Below, piece by piece: positions 1-12,650 of a stretch of 64,000 nt of DNA (the stretch's first letter is position 1; every line of letters starts with the position of its first letter). Position numbers and translations under genes: made by a program. The stretch is from Siderastrea siderea (Eukaryota; Cnidaria; Anthozoa; Scleractinia; Rhizangiidae): positions 35,281,804-35,345,803 of the forward strand of contig OZ034971.1 in assembly GCA_964030785.1 (NCBI GenBank), in the 5' to 3' direction. The notes under the pieces were generated by a model that was given only the letters and a program-made list of their open reading frames with translations, was not told the origin of the DNA and made no database searches.

Positions 1-46
1 ATGTTCAATTTCTTAACACACTCCTTTTCTAAACCTCCCTCCTTCA

Positions 47-125
47 TCATCATCAACATCATCATTATCATCATCATCACCATCACCATCACCATCACCA
101 TCATCGTCATCATTATCAACATCAC

Positions 126-166
<41 letters not shown>

Positions 167-320
167 CCATCACCATCACCATCATCGTCATCATTATCAT
201 CATCACCATCATCGTCATCATTATCATCATCACCATCACCATCATCGTCATCTTTATCATCATCATCATCATCATCATCATCGTCATCATCATCATCATC
301 ATCATTCATCATCATCATAC
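47..320. repeat. ATC/ATT trinucleotide microsatellite with CACCAT interruptions
   Basis: About 270 bp of cat/atc triplets, broken by hexameric (CACCAT)n and GTC variants. It gives open frames on both strands (poly-Ile/Thr and poly-Asp) that are composition artefacts and should not be called genes. Confidence 0.95.
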
Positions 321-1379
321 CTTTATTGCCATTTTAGTCACAACAGACGTGTGACTAAATAGCCTTATATTGATGCGGTTCCTTTTTCAAAAATAGCTTA
401 TTTCCCAAATAAAATGTAACATTTTTCTGCTTTCATCCAGCGGAAGGGATTTCTAGGCATTTGCTCTCCGTTAACACCAAGAAGTAACCCAAAATTAAAG
501 TCTACCTATTTAATAAAATCGATTTCCCTTATTGTACTTTTGCACGTTTAAATACGAGTAAACGACAGGGCCTGGTCTTACCACTTATCTTGGCAGGAAC
601 AGACTCCGCATTTTAGAGAACCTTTCTGGTTACAAATGGTGCTATTTTGTTCCACCTGCAAAAACCGATGTGTTAATCGCTGGTTTAAGGTGGTTCTCAT
701 TTTTAAGTCTACGAATGAAATCGTATTGTGTAAACATTCAACATCAGGACTTTCATATGGTCCTGTCTATTATGCCGTATAAAGTGGTTTTATCTTTCGA
801 GTCTGGTGGTAAAATCCTAGGGTCTGATAATTCTAATGAAAACTATTGACAGAACAGTATTCTCCTGTGGTACTTTATTTGTGCTGTAAATGGAGGTTAC
901 AATATCTACGTCTATGGATACAATCCTAAAGCGCCCTTGTAATTTAAGTGCAAAACTTATCACAACCAAACTTACCAGATTTTTGTCGCTCTCGCATTCA
1001 CATTCACAAACATAAGACAGTTTCAGAAAAACCTGTCCGTATGGAGTTTTGATAGAGAAGCTATTAAAAGGAAAAAAGAAATGTTATTTCCGGTTAGTTT
1101 TGTGAAAAACAAAACAGAACAACGTAAAAAAGCAAACATTTTATCAATATCTTTGACAATATTTACTTTGATGGTAAATCGTCTGAGCATTCGTTCATTG
1201 ATACAGAAACCTTAAAGGACACCTGGAAAAGGTAACAAAGTAAATTGTAATTATCAGTGTATCTAATATTTATTAACTAACCAACAGAGGACTTAGTAAT
1301 AAAAATGAACGCTGATTGGCTGGCTTACTACCTGACTGAATGAATGCTTGCCTCATAGATGGATTAACTGACTCCCTTA
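321..1379. other. No gene or repeat seen
   Basis: AT-rich single-copy-looking sequence without a long frame or recognisable motif. Confidence 0.5.
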
Positions 1380-1590
1380 CAGACTGACTGAAGGATTGCT
1401 GGTGTGACTGACCTACTGGCTGACTAACTGTCGAGTGACTGATAGACTGACTGACTTCTGTTGAGTGCTTGATAGACTGACTGACTGACTGGCTGACTGA
1501 CTGGCTGACTGACTGGCTGACTGACTGGCTGACTGACTGACTGACTGACTGACTGACTGACTGACTGACTGACTGACTGATTGACTGACT
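1380..1590. repeat. (GACT)n / GACTGGCT tetranucleotide repeat
   Basis: Degenerate GACT units become near-perfect from about 1470, first as an 8-bp GACTGGCT alternation and then as pure GACT. The Ser-Val-Gln-rich frames on the minus strand are artefacts. Confidence 0.95.
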
Positions 1591-3207
1591 GACTGGGCAA
1601 ATAAATGCACAACCCTAGTCGATTGTTTAAAGAGCCAATTGACTAAATTTATTATGTATTTTTCCAGAAAATGACCCAAATGAACTCATAGCTAAACAAT
1701 TACCTTGTCTCCCAATTGAACACCAGTGCAAGTTCTTGAGTTTTCATAAATCTCTCCCTTGCTGAAACAAAAACAATGTGGTGCGAATATTTGACTTAAC
1801 CCTATCAGTACTGGAAGGAACGGGCCAGTGAACATTTTCCTAAGGCAAATGCTAAGTTTAAAGTTGTCTAAGGTAACGGAGCACTCAACACGGCTGCTTC
1901 TGTACCTTGCCTTCTACACGAAAAATCAATCTCTAGAAAGGTTGTTACTATACAAAGTAGTCAGAATCTATAACACTATATAATACATCATCAAATGTCC
2001 ACGTATTTAAAAATACGTGGACATTTGATTAACTTGCCTTGTTCTGGAAGAAGAGGGAATTTCTAATTAAGGACCTTCCCCTATTTCTTTACTGGTAATA
2101 TTCCGGCGCCTTAGCGCATTAGATGTGATCTACGACGGAACATTTATGAGTTGCGCTCAATGGGAGTTTCACATCTCTGAGTGCTCTTCGCCTTGGGAGG
2201 AACGAATAGCCAAAAAAAGAAATTCAAACCCGATTAATGAATAACTATGTTGTCATCATCATCATCTTCATCACATCCTTTATTTAAACACGATAAAAAA
2301 TTTAAAGCATAATGTTTGTGGGGTCGTGTAATTAATTAGGTATAGTACTTAACTACGATACTTCTACTAAGAATATTATTCGATAAGAAATTGAGCACAA
2401 TGAATAAATGGCTAATAGCACTTAAAATCATGGTATTGTCTGGGAAGAGACTGAACTGACTGTGCACTAAAATCAAGTTCGTTAACGTATTTATCCTTCT
2501 TTACATTACGGTAAAAAGCCGTTAATTGGGAGCCCGTAAAATATGTAGAAACTGCATTCCATAAAATGGCACCTCAGTGACTAATTGAGTTTTTTAAAAA
2601 AGTATGAGTTAAAACGTGGGACGCTAATCTTGTTGCTGTTGTGACTTTTTTGCAAAATATTACCGATTCACTGTAATTTCACAAGGTTCTCAGAATCCCA
2701 AAGGGGACGTTGGCCAGCTTTCACTTTCAAGTGGCTGTGAAGAATTACCGAAAAGTTCTGATCTTGTCCTTGTGAAGATACAACAATATAGAATAAATAT
2801 GTAGAAAGAAATATAAACCAATTAAACTGTCGCATAAACAATTAAGGACGGTGCCTCCTTTTGTTACTGCGGAAACGTTCTGTGTATGTCTCTTGCTAAG
2901 AACTACTTTTTCCCCTTGGTAATAACCTTCCCAAAAATACATCTCTTTTCGGAGGCACCTTCCTTAAAGAGAAAGAGGTAATCGCAAACATACAGCAACT
3001 AAAGGAGTTGCCGAGGATGAGAAAAAAAGCTTTTAACAAAATCCGAATTCATGTCCTTTTATGGTACCGGTGCAAACGCTTTATCACTTGAGCTATGAAG
3101 CCTCGACTTGACTGAATGGAAGTTGGAATAAGTTAACCAGTTAAAAGATACCCTTTGCCAAAGCACCTGATCAGAAGATATGACCAGAGTGGCCGAAGGG
3201 CACTTAA
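1591..3207. other. Non-coding; one 40-bp palindrome inside
   Basis: No supported gene. The only structure noted is the palindrome at 1990-2029. Confidence 0.5.
1990..2029. repeat. 40-bp near-perfect palindrome
   Basis: The first 20 bases (starting ATCAAATGTCCACG) are the reverse complement of the last 20, with a mismatch only at the centre. It has no T-run and no gene next to it. It is most easily read as a tiny foldback element relic or cruciform-forming site. Confidence 0.85.
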
Positions 3208-6200
3208 GGTGGCTCCATACAGTTTTTCAGCGCGCGAGGAATGGGAACTAAATTGGCACAAGCGCGCGCGTGAGGAGCGTGACAGTCCAAGTCAGATGAC
3301 ATGTGCCAATCAACCTCCCAGGCGAACTTTTCCAAAGTCTGATTGAGGCATCTTTATGGCTTACCTTTTCAAAACCTGCCGAGCACATAGCATTGAAATT
3401 ATGAAAAGCCTTTAGTTTAATCGCTTTTGTAGCTGACAGTTGCAGTCCTACGATTGTTCTACGATTGAAGGACTGGATTGATTGCGATCTTTAAGTTCAA
3501 GCAACACAGAGAGGACTGAAAACGTTGCACGAATTATTACGCGCCTTCAAGAATTATGCGTGAAGAACTTCTTTCCGTTCTCAACTTGAAATATCAGTGC
3601 TGTCCAGGTCAGCTGTCGAGAATCTCTGGGATGAGAAGATTACGTTTGTTTGGATCGAGCCTAACTGTAAGTAATTTTTTCGAAATGTGCTTTAGTTTTT
3701 GCCTTTCTAACAAGCCGTCTATTTTTTGTCGGGTAAGTTGTCTCTACGGCCGTTCTCATACGGTTTCAGCAAAATACAGCTGACTTGTGAATTTTATTGA
3801 GCGATGAATAGATTACACACTTGTAACGAGGTAACAGTTGTCATTGAATTTTGATAGAAGTTGAAACTCAAAAGGACACTTATATTTCAGTGTCTATTTA
3901 TCAGTCACCAGTAGCTTTTGATCTAAGTTTCACTTGTGTTGACAATGTGCGACTTCAAAAACTTCGGTGGTCTAAAATAAAACCGAAATTGAAAAAAGTT
4001 CAATTGTACCTAAGCTCAAATACAAATTTTATTTTTACGAAAAATTATGCCCAGAATGACGGCATTCAGTGAACGAATAAAGGATGAGTAGCGAGTTGAT
4101 GGCCGGTTCTAAAACAGTCGACGTTTCGCAGGCGTTCTGTTGACTTGTTGAACCTTGCAGAAAAATAATGTAGTCTTTTTCAAAACGTATAATTTCTTGT
4201 GGACATTTTTGTTCCCTTTCTCCAACGTCTGCCTTTAAATATAAATTGAAAGCTTATTTATATACTTTTTGCTATTTCATGCAGTTATCAAACACGCAAG
4301 TAGCCGCTAAGAAACAACGCGGGTCTCGGCAGACAAAATATTGAGCTTACAACATAAAAAGAACGAGCTTCCCTGCTTTTCTCGGGTAGCATACTAAAAG
4401 ATGTTCTAAGAGTAAACATGCCCGCTTTAGTTTTTTTCTTGAAGAACGGTTGTAATCAGTTAATGGTAAAAATGAAACTGAAAGTGGTTTAATGATTCCG
4501 CGTTCTGGAAACTTTAAAGGAAATCTTTTGCTGCTGGCAATAAAGTGGCGGCTTCGTTCGAGTTTTTATATCGCGAATCGGTATAAATTTGCTTCTTTTT
4601 TGTTTGTTTGTTCGTTTCTTTCTTTATTTTTGCGAATTTTTTGGTCACATGGATCCTCTACAGTAAAGGAAAGCAGTTGTCCAGAAAAATGTTGTTCTTT
4701 GGAAAGAAAAGCTGTAGAAAAGCTTTTCTACCGCTTACCCGCGTGCTGTCCATGCTCGTCCACGCAAAAGGAATCATGAGCATGCGCAACCCCGTAACTT
4801 GAAGAATTTTTAGCGGAGCTCGCGGAGCACCATGGGTAAGAAAATTTGGTAACCCGTTGATCCGAAAAATTTTGGTTCTGACGTCAGCGTCCGTCCGTCC
4901 GTCCGTCCGTCCGTACAGACTCTGGGGGAGGGTGACGGGAGTCCCAAGACAGCCTGACCGGGGGAGGTGGAATGACACTTTTCCTTGTAGCTGAAGTAAA
5001 CAACATGGCGGCTGGTTCGTCGTACGGTCGTCTTTCAATACGATAATTGTAATACATTCTTGGAATGAAGACTTGTAGCAGTTCATCACGAAAAGGAAGA
5101 GGATTGCTATAATCTCGATGGCGCATATAGAAGATACTGGAGAGCTTGAAGGCAAGAAATCCTTGTTCGCGGACATACTTGTTTTTTTCAAAGCTAAGGA
5201 GATCTGGAAAGAACCCGGCGAGTTTTGTTTAGATTTTCAAGGCCTTCTTTCAGTTCAGTGGTAAAGTAAATTATAGATTTGAGTGTGGATTTACATTGTA
5301 AAAATTGTTTAATTGAGCGACTTTACATGTTTAGTAAATTACGGTAATTTTCTTGAAATGTTTTAAAAACTTGTTTAAAAATAGGTCGTAGTTCCCGTTT
5401 GCCGGCTTGCGAGTAACTTCACTCGAGGGGAAAATTGAATGCAGTTTGCTTTCCTAGGCAAACGAATGCTTCGTATGTGAATGTCATTTCATGTTTTTGA
5501 AGGTTTCTTGTCCTTTTTCTGTGTTTATGCATTAAAGGAATTTTCATTAGTGAGCAATCTGATATATAAGTTCAATTTCCTTTTGAACTTTAGTGCGTAA
5601 TTTTCAATATTTTTCTTAGAGGAATTCTACTGTATTTTATTCGAAAAGTGGAAATCGTGACTAGTTCTAGACTGAGTCTGTGTTGTTTTTTCAATGTAGG
5701 TTGTTTTTCTTCGGCGACGCGTATTGGGTTGTTTTGACTAATTCGTATTTATCGTATTTATTTAGTATTCAACACCTGAAGAGTCGCTCTGTCGTCATTT
5801 TTAAGTTTATAGTCTTAGTGTAAAGCTCCTTATATTTTTTGTTCAGTTGTGGAATATTTTATCTTCCTTATATTGTTATATTTTTTAGCTTCTCCATATG
5901 AAGTGAATGACATTTCTGTCCCAATTTAGCGACTAAACTTAGACTCGCCGTTTCATGATCAGTGAGTGAGTTCAGTGTGGCATGTTTTCGTGATCGTTTT
6001 GTTTTTTGTTAAACCGCTAAGCCATTTCAGTGTGTGTTTAGTTACAGATCGAAATGAAATCTTTATTTAAGTAACTATAAGCAAAGCATTTCTTGGTTTA
6101 AGTCTACATGTATTTTGTCTAAAATGAGACTCTAAAACCTTCCTAAAATTTAATAGTTCAGGGTGTATTCTTGAAAGTGCCCGATTAATACTTCGCGGTT

Positions 6201-7247
6201 GAAAAACTTGTGCCATTTTCTCTTGATAATTATACGTGTGCTTGAAAGTTTCCGAAAACATTTTTTGGAGAATTTTTGCCAGTAAACGGTTTGATGCCGG
6301 GAAAATATTATTTATTTTAGCAAGATAGATTTCGAGAAATGCTTCATGGTTAACAGAACTAAGCAGCCAGAGGGATGCATTGGAATCAGTGAGAAATGTG
6401 TATTTGCATGGAAAAGTCTTTAAGTGCGTTTTCTTTAGCAATTGTAGTTTTATAGGTACTCTTCTTGAACTCTATAAGCTAGCTTTCGAAAGAATGCTAC
6501 AAGAAGAGCTGTCGGTGAAAGTCGTACTGAAGTCTTCTCTTTGATGAAAAATAAGCCAGCTCACAGTTTCCTCAGCGGTCCGCATGTTTTCCTTTCCTGT
6601 TTTTCACCTCTTGGGGAATAACTGCACAACTAAAATTTACTGTATTTTACGGGCCAATTAGCATGAAAGAGAGACGTGGAGCTCCGCTTTTAGGCTCGGC
6701 TAAATCTATATATTATTTTGGTAACGTGAAGAAACAAGGTGGGTTTTGAGGCATTTTCAAACGCTAATTGCGCGTGTTCCACTCGGTGAAATTTTTTTAA
6801 AATTGGAACATTTGTAGGATTTTTGTGTTTTTCAGTCATACTAAAGTAAGAATAATTTTTGTACATGCACTTCTGCATTAATCGTCGAAAACGGAAATTT
6901 ACTATTCTGACAAAACCTATGTACAAAATTTCTCACAGCTTTGCCAGCTGAGACTTCTCAAACGACAACATCTTTACAACAAAAATAGCCAAAATTCACC
7001 GTGTAAAAACCAAGAAATGACGTGAAGAACCTGGATAAGCTTAAAAAATGAGCCAAACAACTATATCAGTGGTTGCCATGGAAACGGGCCAGGCCCAGAA
7101 ATTGTGACTTTTTTGAAACGTATAAAGGCTAGGCTAGTTGCTTTTGTAGCTTTTCCCTAGTGAAATGTAAATCAATGTCCTGAAAATCATAAAAAAAGTT
7201 ATGTATATTTGTCTGTTGAAACTGATGAGAAACTGTATGGAGCCACC
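3208..7247. mobile_element. 4.0-kb DNA-transposon-like unit, TTAA target duplication, 18-bp TIR
   Basis: The left end reads TTAA then GGTGGCTCCATACAGTTT (3204-3225). The right end is the exact reverse complement followed by TTAA (7230-7251). Past the 18-bp TIR the two ends share no obvious similarity. A TTAA duplication is the mark of piggyBac and Kolobok superfamilies. No transposase domain was recognised: the frames at 3556-3783, 4658-5191 and 6067-6441 match nothing I know and lack a catalytic triad that I can identify. Either a non-autonomous element or a decayed one. An independent TTAA unit with a similar start (GGTTACTCC) lies at 30327-31036. Confidence 0.65.
4887..4914. repeat. (CGTC)n microsatellite
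   Basis: Seven tandem CGTC-type units inside the 4.0-kb TTAA element, just after TGACGTCAG. It is a short expansion that makes a spurious RTDGRTDG stretch in the minus frame. Confidence 0.95.
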
Positions 7248-7688
7248 TTAATACATTCAAAAGATCCGTCAGTTCTATCTTTAACAATGTTTTCAACTTG
7301 AGTCAGACTGCAAAGGGACTGGCTTCTTTGATTTCGGATTTTTCGTTTAAATAAAAATTGCATGCATGTTCCCACATTTTTTCGCGTTTCTCCTCAGATT
7401 AACCGGGCTAATATGGTACACAGTCCTTTGCGATAATTGTCCGAGGCTTTGGTACTTACGGACACAATGCAGTATACCGTAGAGTCAGTCCTGCAGAATC
7501 TACGTCACGAATTGTCACTGAGCTGGCTATTTTCTAATCATAAATGTAAGAGGAAAAAAATAATACTGTTAATAACTGAAAACGAATAAAACTTTAGATT
7601 TATAAATGAACGCACAGATGGATAAGTAAACGAAGGATGAATGTACAGGAGAACGAATGAAAGGACGAACGATCATGAACGAAGTAAC

Positions 7689-7869
7689 GCACGTATGGAT
7701 AGACGAATGGAGGGGGTGACAGACGGACAGACGGACGGATGGATGAATGGATGGAGGAATGGACGGACGGACGGACGGACGGACGGACGGATGGATGGAT
7801 GGATGGATGGATTCATGGATGGATGGATGGATGGATGGATGGATGAATGGATGGATGGATGGATGGATT
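7689..7869. repeat. (GGAC)n then (GGAT)n tetranucleotide repeat
   Basis: About 180 bp of GGAC units running into GGAT units. Both strands are open (MDGWMDGW and HPSIHPSI type), which is an artefact of the repeat. Confidence 0.95.
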
Positions 7870-8979
7870 CTCAAAAATTACAAAAATAGCTTTGTTTTAC
7901 GATGTAAAATTCTAGTTTAAACTGTTGTCCATTTTCCTCTCATCTTAGGTGAATAATGATAAGAAACACTTTCCCCAAACACTTAAGTACGCGACCGGTA
8001 AAAGTTAACGTGTAAATTTGGATTTCCACTTTCGCATTATTTTTACGTGCGTAGCAACGTAAATTTAATGGTTTTTCGTGCGTAAATGAAAAAATAAGAG
8101 ACGATCCATGAACGCCTACGGCCGCAAGAGTTTCAACTTTTTATGTTACGCAAGCCGCAAGACTTTTATTGAATGCTCCGAATGAGCTCAGAAGACAGAG
8201 ATCTGTACTTTCAGTTGTTTTAATCTAATCTATTTTTCTCTTACCACCTGTCTTGATTAGCACTTGTTATTTGCGGATGGAACACTCAGCTGATAAATTG
8301 TGTAATGGGTGTGCAATGAAGTTGAAAGCTTTAATATAAATTTTCGGACGTTTGGTCCTGTCCGAAATTCAGTTCAAGATCCGAACGTTAAAGCATTTGA
8401 ATTTTAGTTCTAACTCAAGAAAGATGATCAAACATCTTTTTTCTTTCTGATTTTCTTTTTCTGCTTCAATTGGTAGAGCATTAAAATTGAACAATAAATT
8501 ATCAGTAAATAGATTTAACTGTTCACAATAGGCTCTTGATCATTTCTTAACAGCTTTTATCTAAGGTTATTCTGCAATTATTTGCTATTTTGCGCGAAAG
8601 GATGTAAATGAAAAATATGAAATGAACAAATAACTTGTCGAATGCCCCCGGAAAATCGTTTTGAACGGCCGCAATTAAGAAATGGAAACGAACCCTGCGT
8701 TCCGGACGTCGGAATATACTAACACACGGACACTTTTGCTGGTCATCCCGAAAAGCATCTTTATGTAAGTACATGTTAAAATAAATAGGAAAGTTACAAT
8801 TATTCACGATAAAATGACCAAAAAAACTTATATTTAATGACCATCTTTCAACCTACTAAACAGAAGATTTTCATACAAAGAACAAACGATGCCGCTTCCT
8901 GGAAGAAGAACTATCTAAAGGTTCATTAACACACATTCATTTTGTTAAAAAAGATTTCGAGCTGGCAATGATATTAAGT

Positions 8980-10750
8980 TGAGCTTTCCTTCAAACACTG
9001 ACCGTAACCTAAAGAAAGATTTTCGTTTTCTTATTTCTTTTTTCAAGTTATAACGCTTAATTTGCTCCTTATATTCTAATTTTCTATGGATGTAGCCGGA
9101 TTGTATAGTCTATTGCCACCTTACTGTTGCTATTTATCACAGTTATTAAAAATGAAAGGAAAAAATTCGAGTTCTTCAGCACGTCAGTTCATTGAGAAAT
9201 AATCCAAGGAAAATGTTTTCTCTCGAGTCTTGAAAAAAGAAAAGAAACTAAAAAAGTACCATTCTCACCCAATCACAAATCGAGTTCGTTTAGAATGGGA
9301 TATATATAAAATAGTAAACAATATTGCTGTCGTTTTAGCGTTCCGATATAACATCTGCTGAATTAAATAAGCACTGCATAGAACGCAATTACTAACGACT
9401 ACGTGGTAGATAACACACAGCCATCGCGACAGTTTTGTTTGAAGACTAATTTGGGGTAAGTGTTTTTGCCGAATCGGCGTTTCGATTTCTTTTTCCACAC
9501 GTCAGTTAGCAATTTTAAAATCGACCACTTTGTATTACCCGACACATGAGGACTCGCCATGAAAAACAGCATCATCTGCTTAAGTCATGTGATAGCAAAA
9601 ACAAACTCTGAACTCATTGTTAAAAGCAAATCTCTTACCCATAAAGTGCAAGACTACAAAAACAGAACAGTTTACACATTTGTTTAATTTATTATTTTAC
9701 GGCGTTTTGAGACTACGAAACTAAATTTAAAAGCATGTCACTTCAATTTATCAGTTTAGGTTCATTAACGATTATTATTCATGACTGTAAGCAACACACA
9801 AATTACTCTTACATAGCGATAACTGGAACTTGGGCATGCATCCTTTGAATGGAATATCTCTGTTCAGAATGCTTAAAAACTCCTGATGAATTCAAGTTTA
9901 AAGCGAAGTTCAATTGGAGTTCTTTATCGAAATTAGAGTCACCTCCGATTACGGAAAGTTCGTTCCTTTAATTTGCGGCCGCATAATCTATCGTTTCAAG
10001 TGCGAAATGAGACCAGCTGCCCGTATAGTTTTTTCGAAAACTAGCAGCACTTGGAAATTCGGAGAGTAAGATTCTGTCCCCTAAAATGATCAGCGACTTT
10101 ACACCTAAAGAACTTGAACACCATCACCTGTCTTAGCTTACACAAACATCCAAACAATCCCCCAGAAAACGAAAGACAACATTTTAACCATTTTTCGTAA
10201 AATTTCTCCCTTGGTGCCCCCAGGAATATATCCCGGAAAAGGCGGTTTATCAATTTTAAGGCATCACTAGGGCTATGACAGTACAATGAGAGGCTTTGTA
10301 AGTTGAGTTAAGAGGAGGAATTTTATTCCGTGTATGTGTGAGTGTTGGAAAGTGAAAAAATGCCCTAATGAATTTGCCCGAGTTTAAGACCATAGGTCAC
10401 GAGGACCCAACTGAGTTGGAAACAGGGCGTGGGTATCAAGGTTTTTTTTTCTTATTCTAAATTAAAAGATTAAAAGTAGCAACCATGCATATATACTTGT
10501 GTTATAAAGTGTGTAAGAAAACTAGCTTCCCTCGACCCGGAAAAAGACTGATGGACAAATATTTAAGACCGCCGTTTTTCAAATATAACATATCTTTTTT
10601 AATACCCAGTAGAGTAGATTTGAAAATGACGGAGAACGAGACATCATTTAAAAAGCTGTTGAATTCAAATATAAAACGAATCAAGCAACAAAAACAGAAC
10701 AAAATCAAACGACCTAAAAATCCCCACTGTCTTGTATTACCAAATGTAAA
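8980..10750 (+). repeat. Tandem block copy 1: truncated duplicate of the GPCR 5' region
   Basis: This block lines up by eye with 10751-12650 and 12651-14530. Landmarks in order: CTTTCCTTCAAA...CCTAAAGAAAG start; CCAAT (9269-9273) and TATATAAA (9303-9310); a 5'UTR-like exon containing TATAACATCTGCTGAATTAAAT; a splice donor (GTAAGTG, 9456); an intron with GGACTCGCCATGAAAAACAG; an acceptor (CCCAG, ending 10609); and an ATG at 10626 followed by codons resembling the receptor start. The rest of the receptor is absent. Copy 1 is the only copy with a clear TATA box. Confidence 0.75.
9303..9310 (+). promoter_or_regulatory. TATA box of copy 1, with CCAAT 30 bp upstream
   Basis: TATATAAA follows CCAAT (9269-9273). 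The CCAAT is conserved in copies 2 (11040-11044) and 3 (13353-13357), but the TATA is degenerate in those copies. Confidence 0.5.
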
Positions 10751-10778
10751 CCCATTAGGCTCCTTTTACAAATATTAG
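10626..10778 (+). pseudogene. Relic of the GPCR start in copy 1
   Basis: Just after an acceptor (ag at 10608-10609), an ATG opens MTENETS. This mirrors MDANETS at the start of the intact receptor (14530). The similarity stops within about 15 codons and a 50-residue unrelated tail follows to the stop at 10778. No transmembrane segment is encoded, so this is a truncated duplicate and not a receptor. Confidence 0.55.
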
Positions 10779-11443
10779 CCATATCCTAAAGAAGGCTTGC
10801 CTTTTTAGTCTTTTTTTTTTCAGTTATAACGCATACTGCGTTCCTTATATTTTCTAATTTTCTGTGGATGAAGTGTTTATGTAGTACATTGCCACTTTTA
10901 CGTTGCCATCAAAGAAAAAAAAGAAAAAGGAAGAAAATTCGAGTTCTCTGGTCACTTGTTTGTGCCATAATCCGAGGAAAATGTTTCCTTCCGAGTCCTA
11001 TAAAAAGAAAAAAAAAACTTAAAAAAGCACATCTCTCAGCCAATCACAAATTGAGTTCGTTTAGCATGGGCTGTACATCAAATAATTAAACAATATTGCT
11101 ATTGTATTAGCTTTTCGATATAACATCTGTCGAATTAAATATTCTCTACTTAGAACGTAGTTACTAACTGAACTTCGTGGTAGAAAACACGCAGCGATCC
11201 CACTGAACAGTTTTGTTTGAAGTCTTCTTTGGGGGTAAGTTTTGCTTCAGCTTATTATTAATTTTTTTTTTGATATTTTTTTCCGCACGTCAGCTACTTA
11301 TTTTAAAACCATCCACACTTTATTACCCATCACTTAAGGACTCGCCATGAAAAACAGCATCTCCCACAGTTAACCATCTGCTAAAGTCACGTGGTAGCAA
11401 AAACAAACTGTGAACAGTTTACCCATTTGTCAAAGTTATTAAT

Positions 11444-11479
<36 letters not shown>

Positions 11480-12650
11480 TTTTATAACATTTTATTTCAT
11501 ATTTACAACGTTTTAAGATGATGAAACTTATGAGAATTGAGCAAATTAAAATGGATATAATCTTAATTTATCAGTTTAAGATTTCTAACGATTATTATGG
11601 ACTGTAAGCAACACACAATTCATTCTATCATAGCAACAACTGGAACTTGGCCGTCCATCGTTTCGGTAGAATATCTGTTCAGAATGCTTAAACCTCCTGA
11701 AAAATTCAACTTGAAGAGAAGAAAAACTGGCTGATTATTTTTCGAAATTAGAGCCACCTCCGACAAAGGAAAGTTCGTTAAAGTTCCTTTAATTTTCACC
11801 AGCAGCAGCTGGGAAATTGGCAGAGTATAAAATTCGATTCTGTCATTTTACACCTAAAGAAAAAGAAAAGATCGACCTGCCTTAGCTTACACAAACATCG
11901 AAACAATCCGAGAAAACACGAGTCACCATTTTAAGAGAGTATATGCAGGAAAAGGCTGTTTGTCGACTTTAAGGAATCAATAAGCTGAGTTGAGAGGAGG
12001 AATTTTTCCCTATATGTGTGAGTGTTAGAAAATGAGTAAATGCACCAATGAATTTGCCCGAGTTTTAAGCCCAAAATAAATTTTTCACCAGTGGGGTGAA
12101 AGGGGGAGGGAGTTTTCGCCACGAAAAGCCATTCGTAAAAATATGAACCACTCATTCTATAAAGCTGTTATTTCAGCTTGTCTCTATGATAAGAAATGTT
12201 TAACTTACAGCAAAGATTCATGCTTATAAACTTCGTTGTTTACAAGATACAGTGTGAATTATCGTGCCCGAAATCCACCCGAAAAGTTTCGGGGCTCGTT
12301 GAGAAACACACCCAACTTAGCTGGAAGCATGTCGTGGGAATCACGACTTTTTTAAGTCTTGTTAAAAGTAGTGTCTTGTGTCATAAGGAAAACTAGCTTC
12401 CTTGATCCTGGCAAAAAATTGATGAACAAACGTTTAAGACCGCCATTTTTCATAACATAGTTATTTTTTGTCTTATTCTTCAATTTGTTTTCCTTGTCCA
12501 GTCGAGTCGATTCCAAAATTTCCAACAACGAAACATCATCGTTGCCATACATTGTTTCAAATTATGTTGAATTAAAATAAAAAAATAACAAAACAAAACA
12601 AAAACAAACAACCTAACAATCCGCGCTGTCTTATTTTCCCAAATGCAAGC
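10751..12650 (+). repeat. Tandem block copy 2: truncated duplicate of the GPCR 5' region
   Basis: Same order of landmarks as copy 1: CAGCCAATCACA box, exon with TATAACATCTGTCGAATTAAAT, donor GGTAAGT (GT at 11235), intron with GGACTCGCCATGAAAAACAG, and acceptor GTCCAG ending 12501. The relic of the start follows (NNETSS, about 12520) with ATG changed to ATT. A pure (AAT)n run at 11444-11480 is private to this copy. It is closest to copy 1; copy 3 is the most diverged. Confidence 0.75.
11444..11480. repeat. (AAT)n microsatellite
   Basis: Twelve AAT units, present only in block copy 2. Confidence 0.95.

Noticed and set aside
13..354. Poly-Asp and poly-Ile/Thr frames at the window start
   Set aside because: Product of an ATC microsatellite.
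4658..5191. 177-residue minus-strand frame in the TTAA element
   Set aside because: Crosses a CGTC microsatellite, has no domain pattern and is mostly antisense-looking. I could not support it as a transposase.
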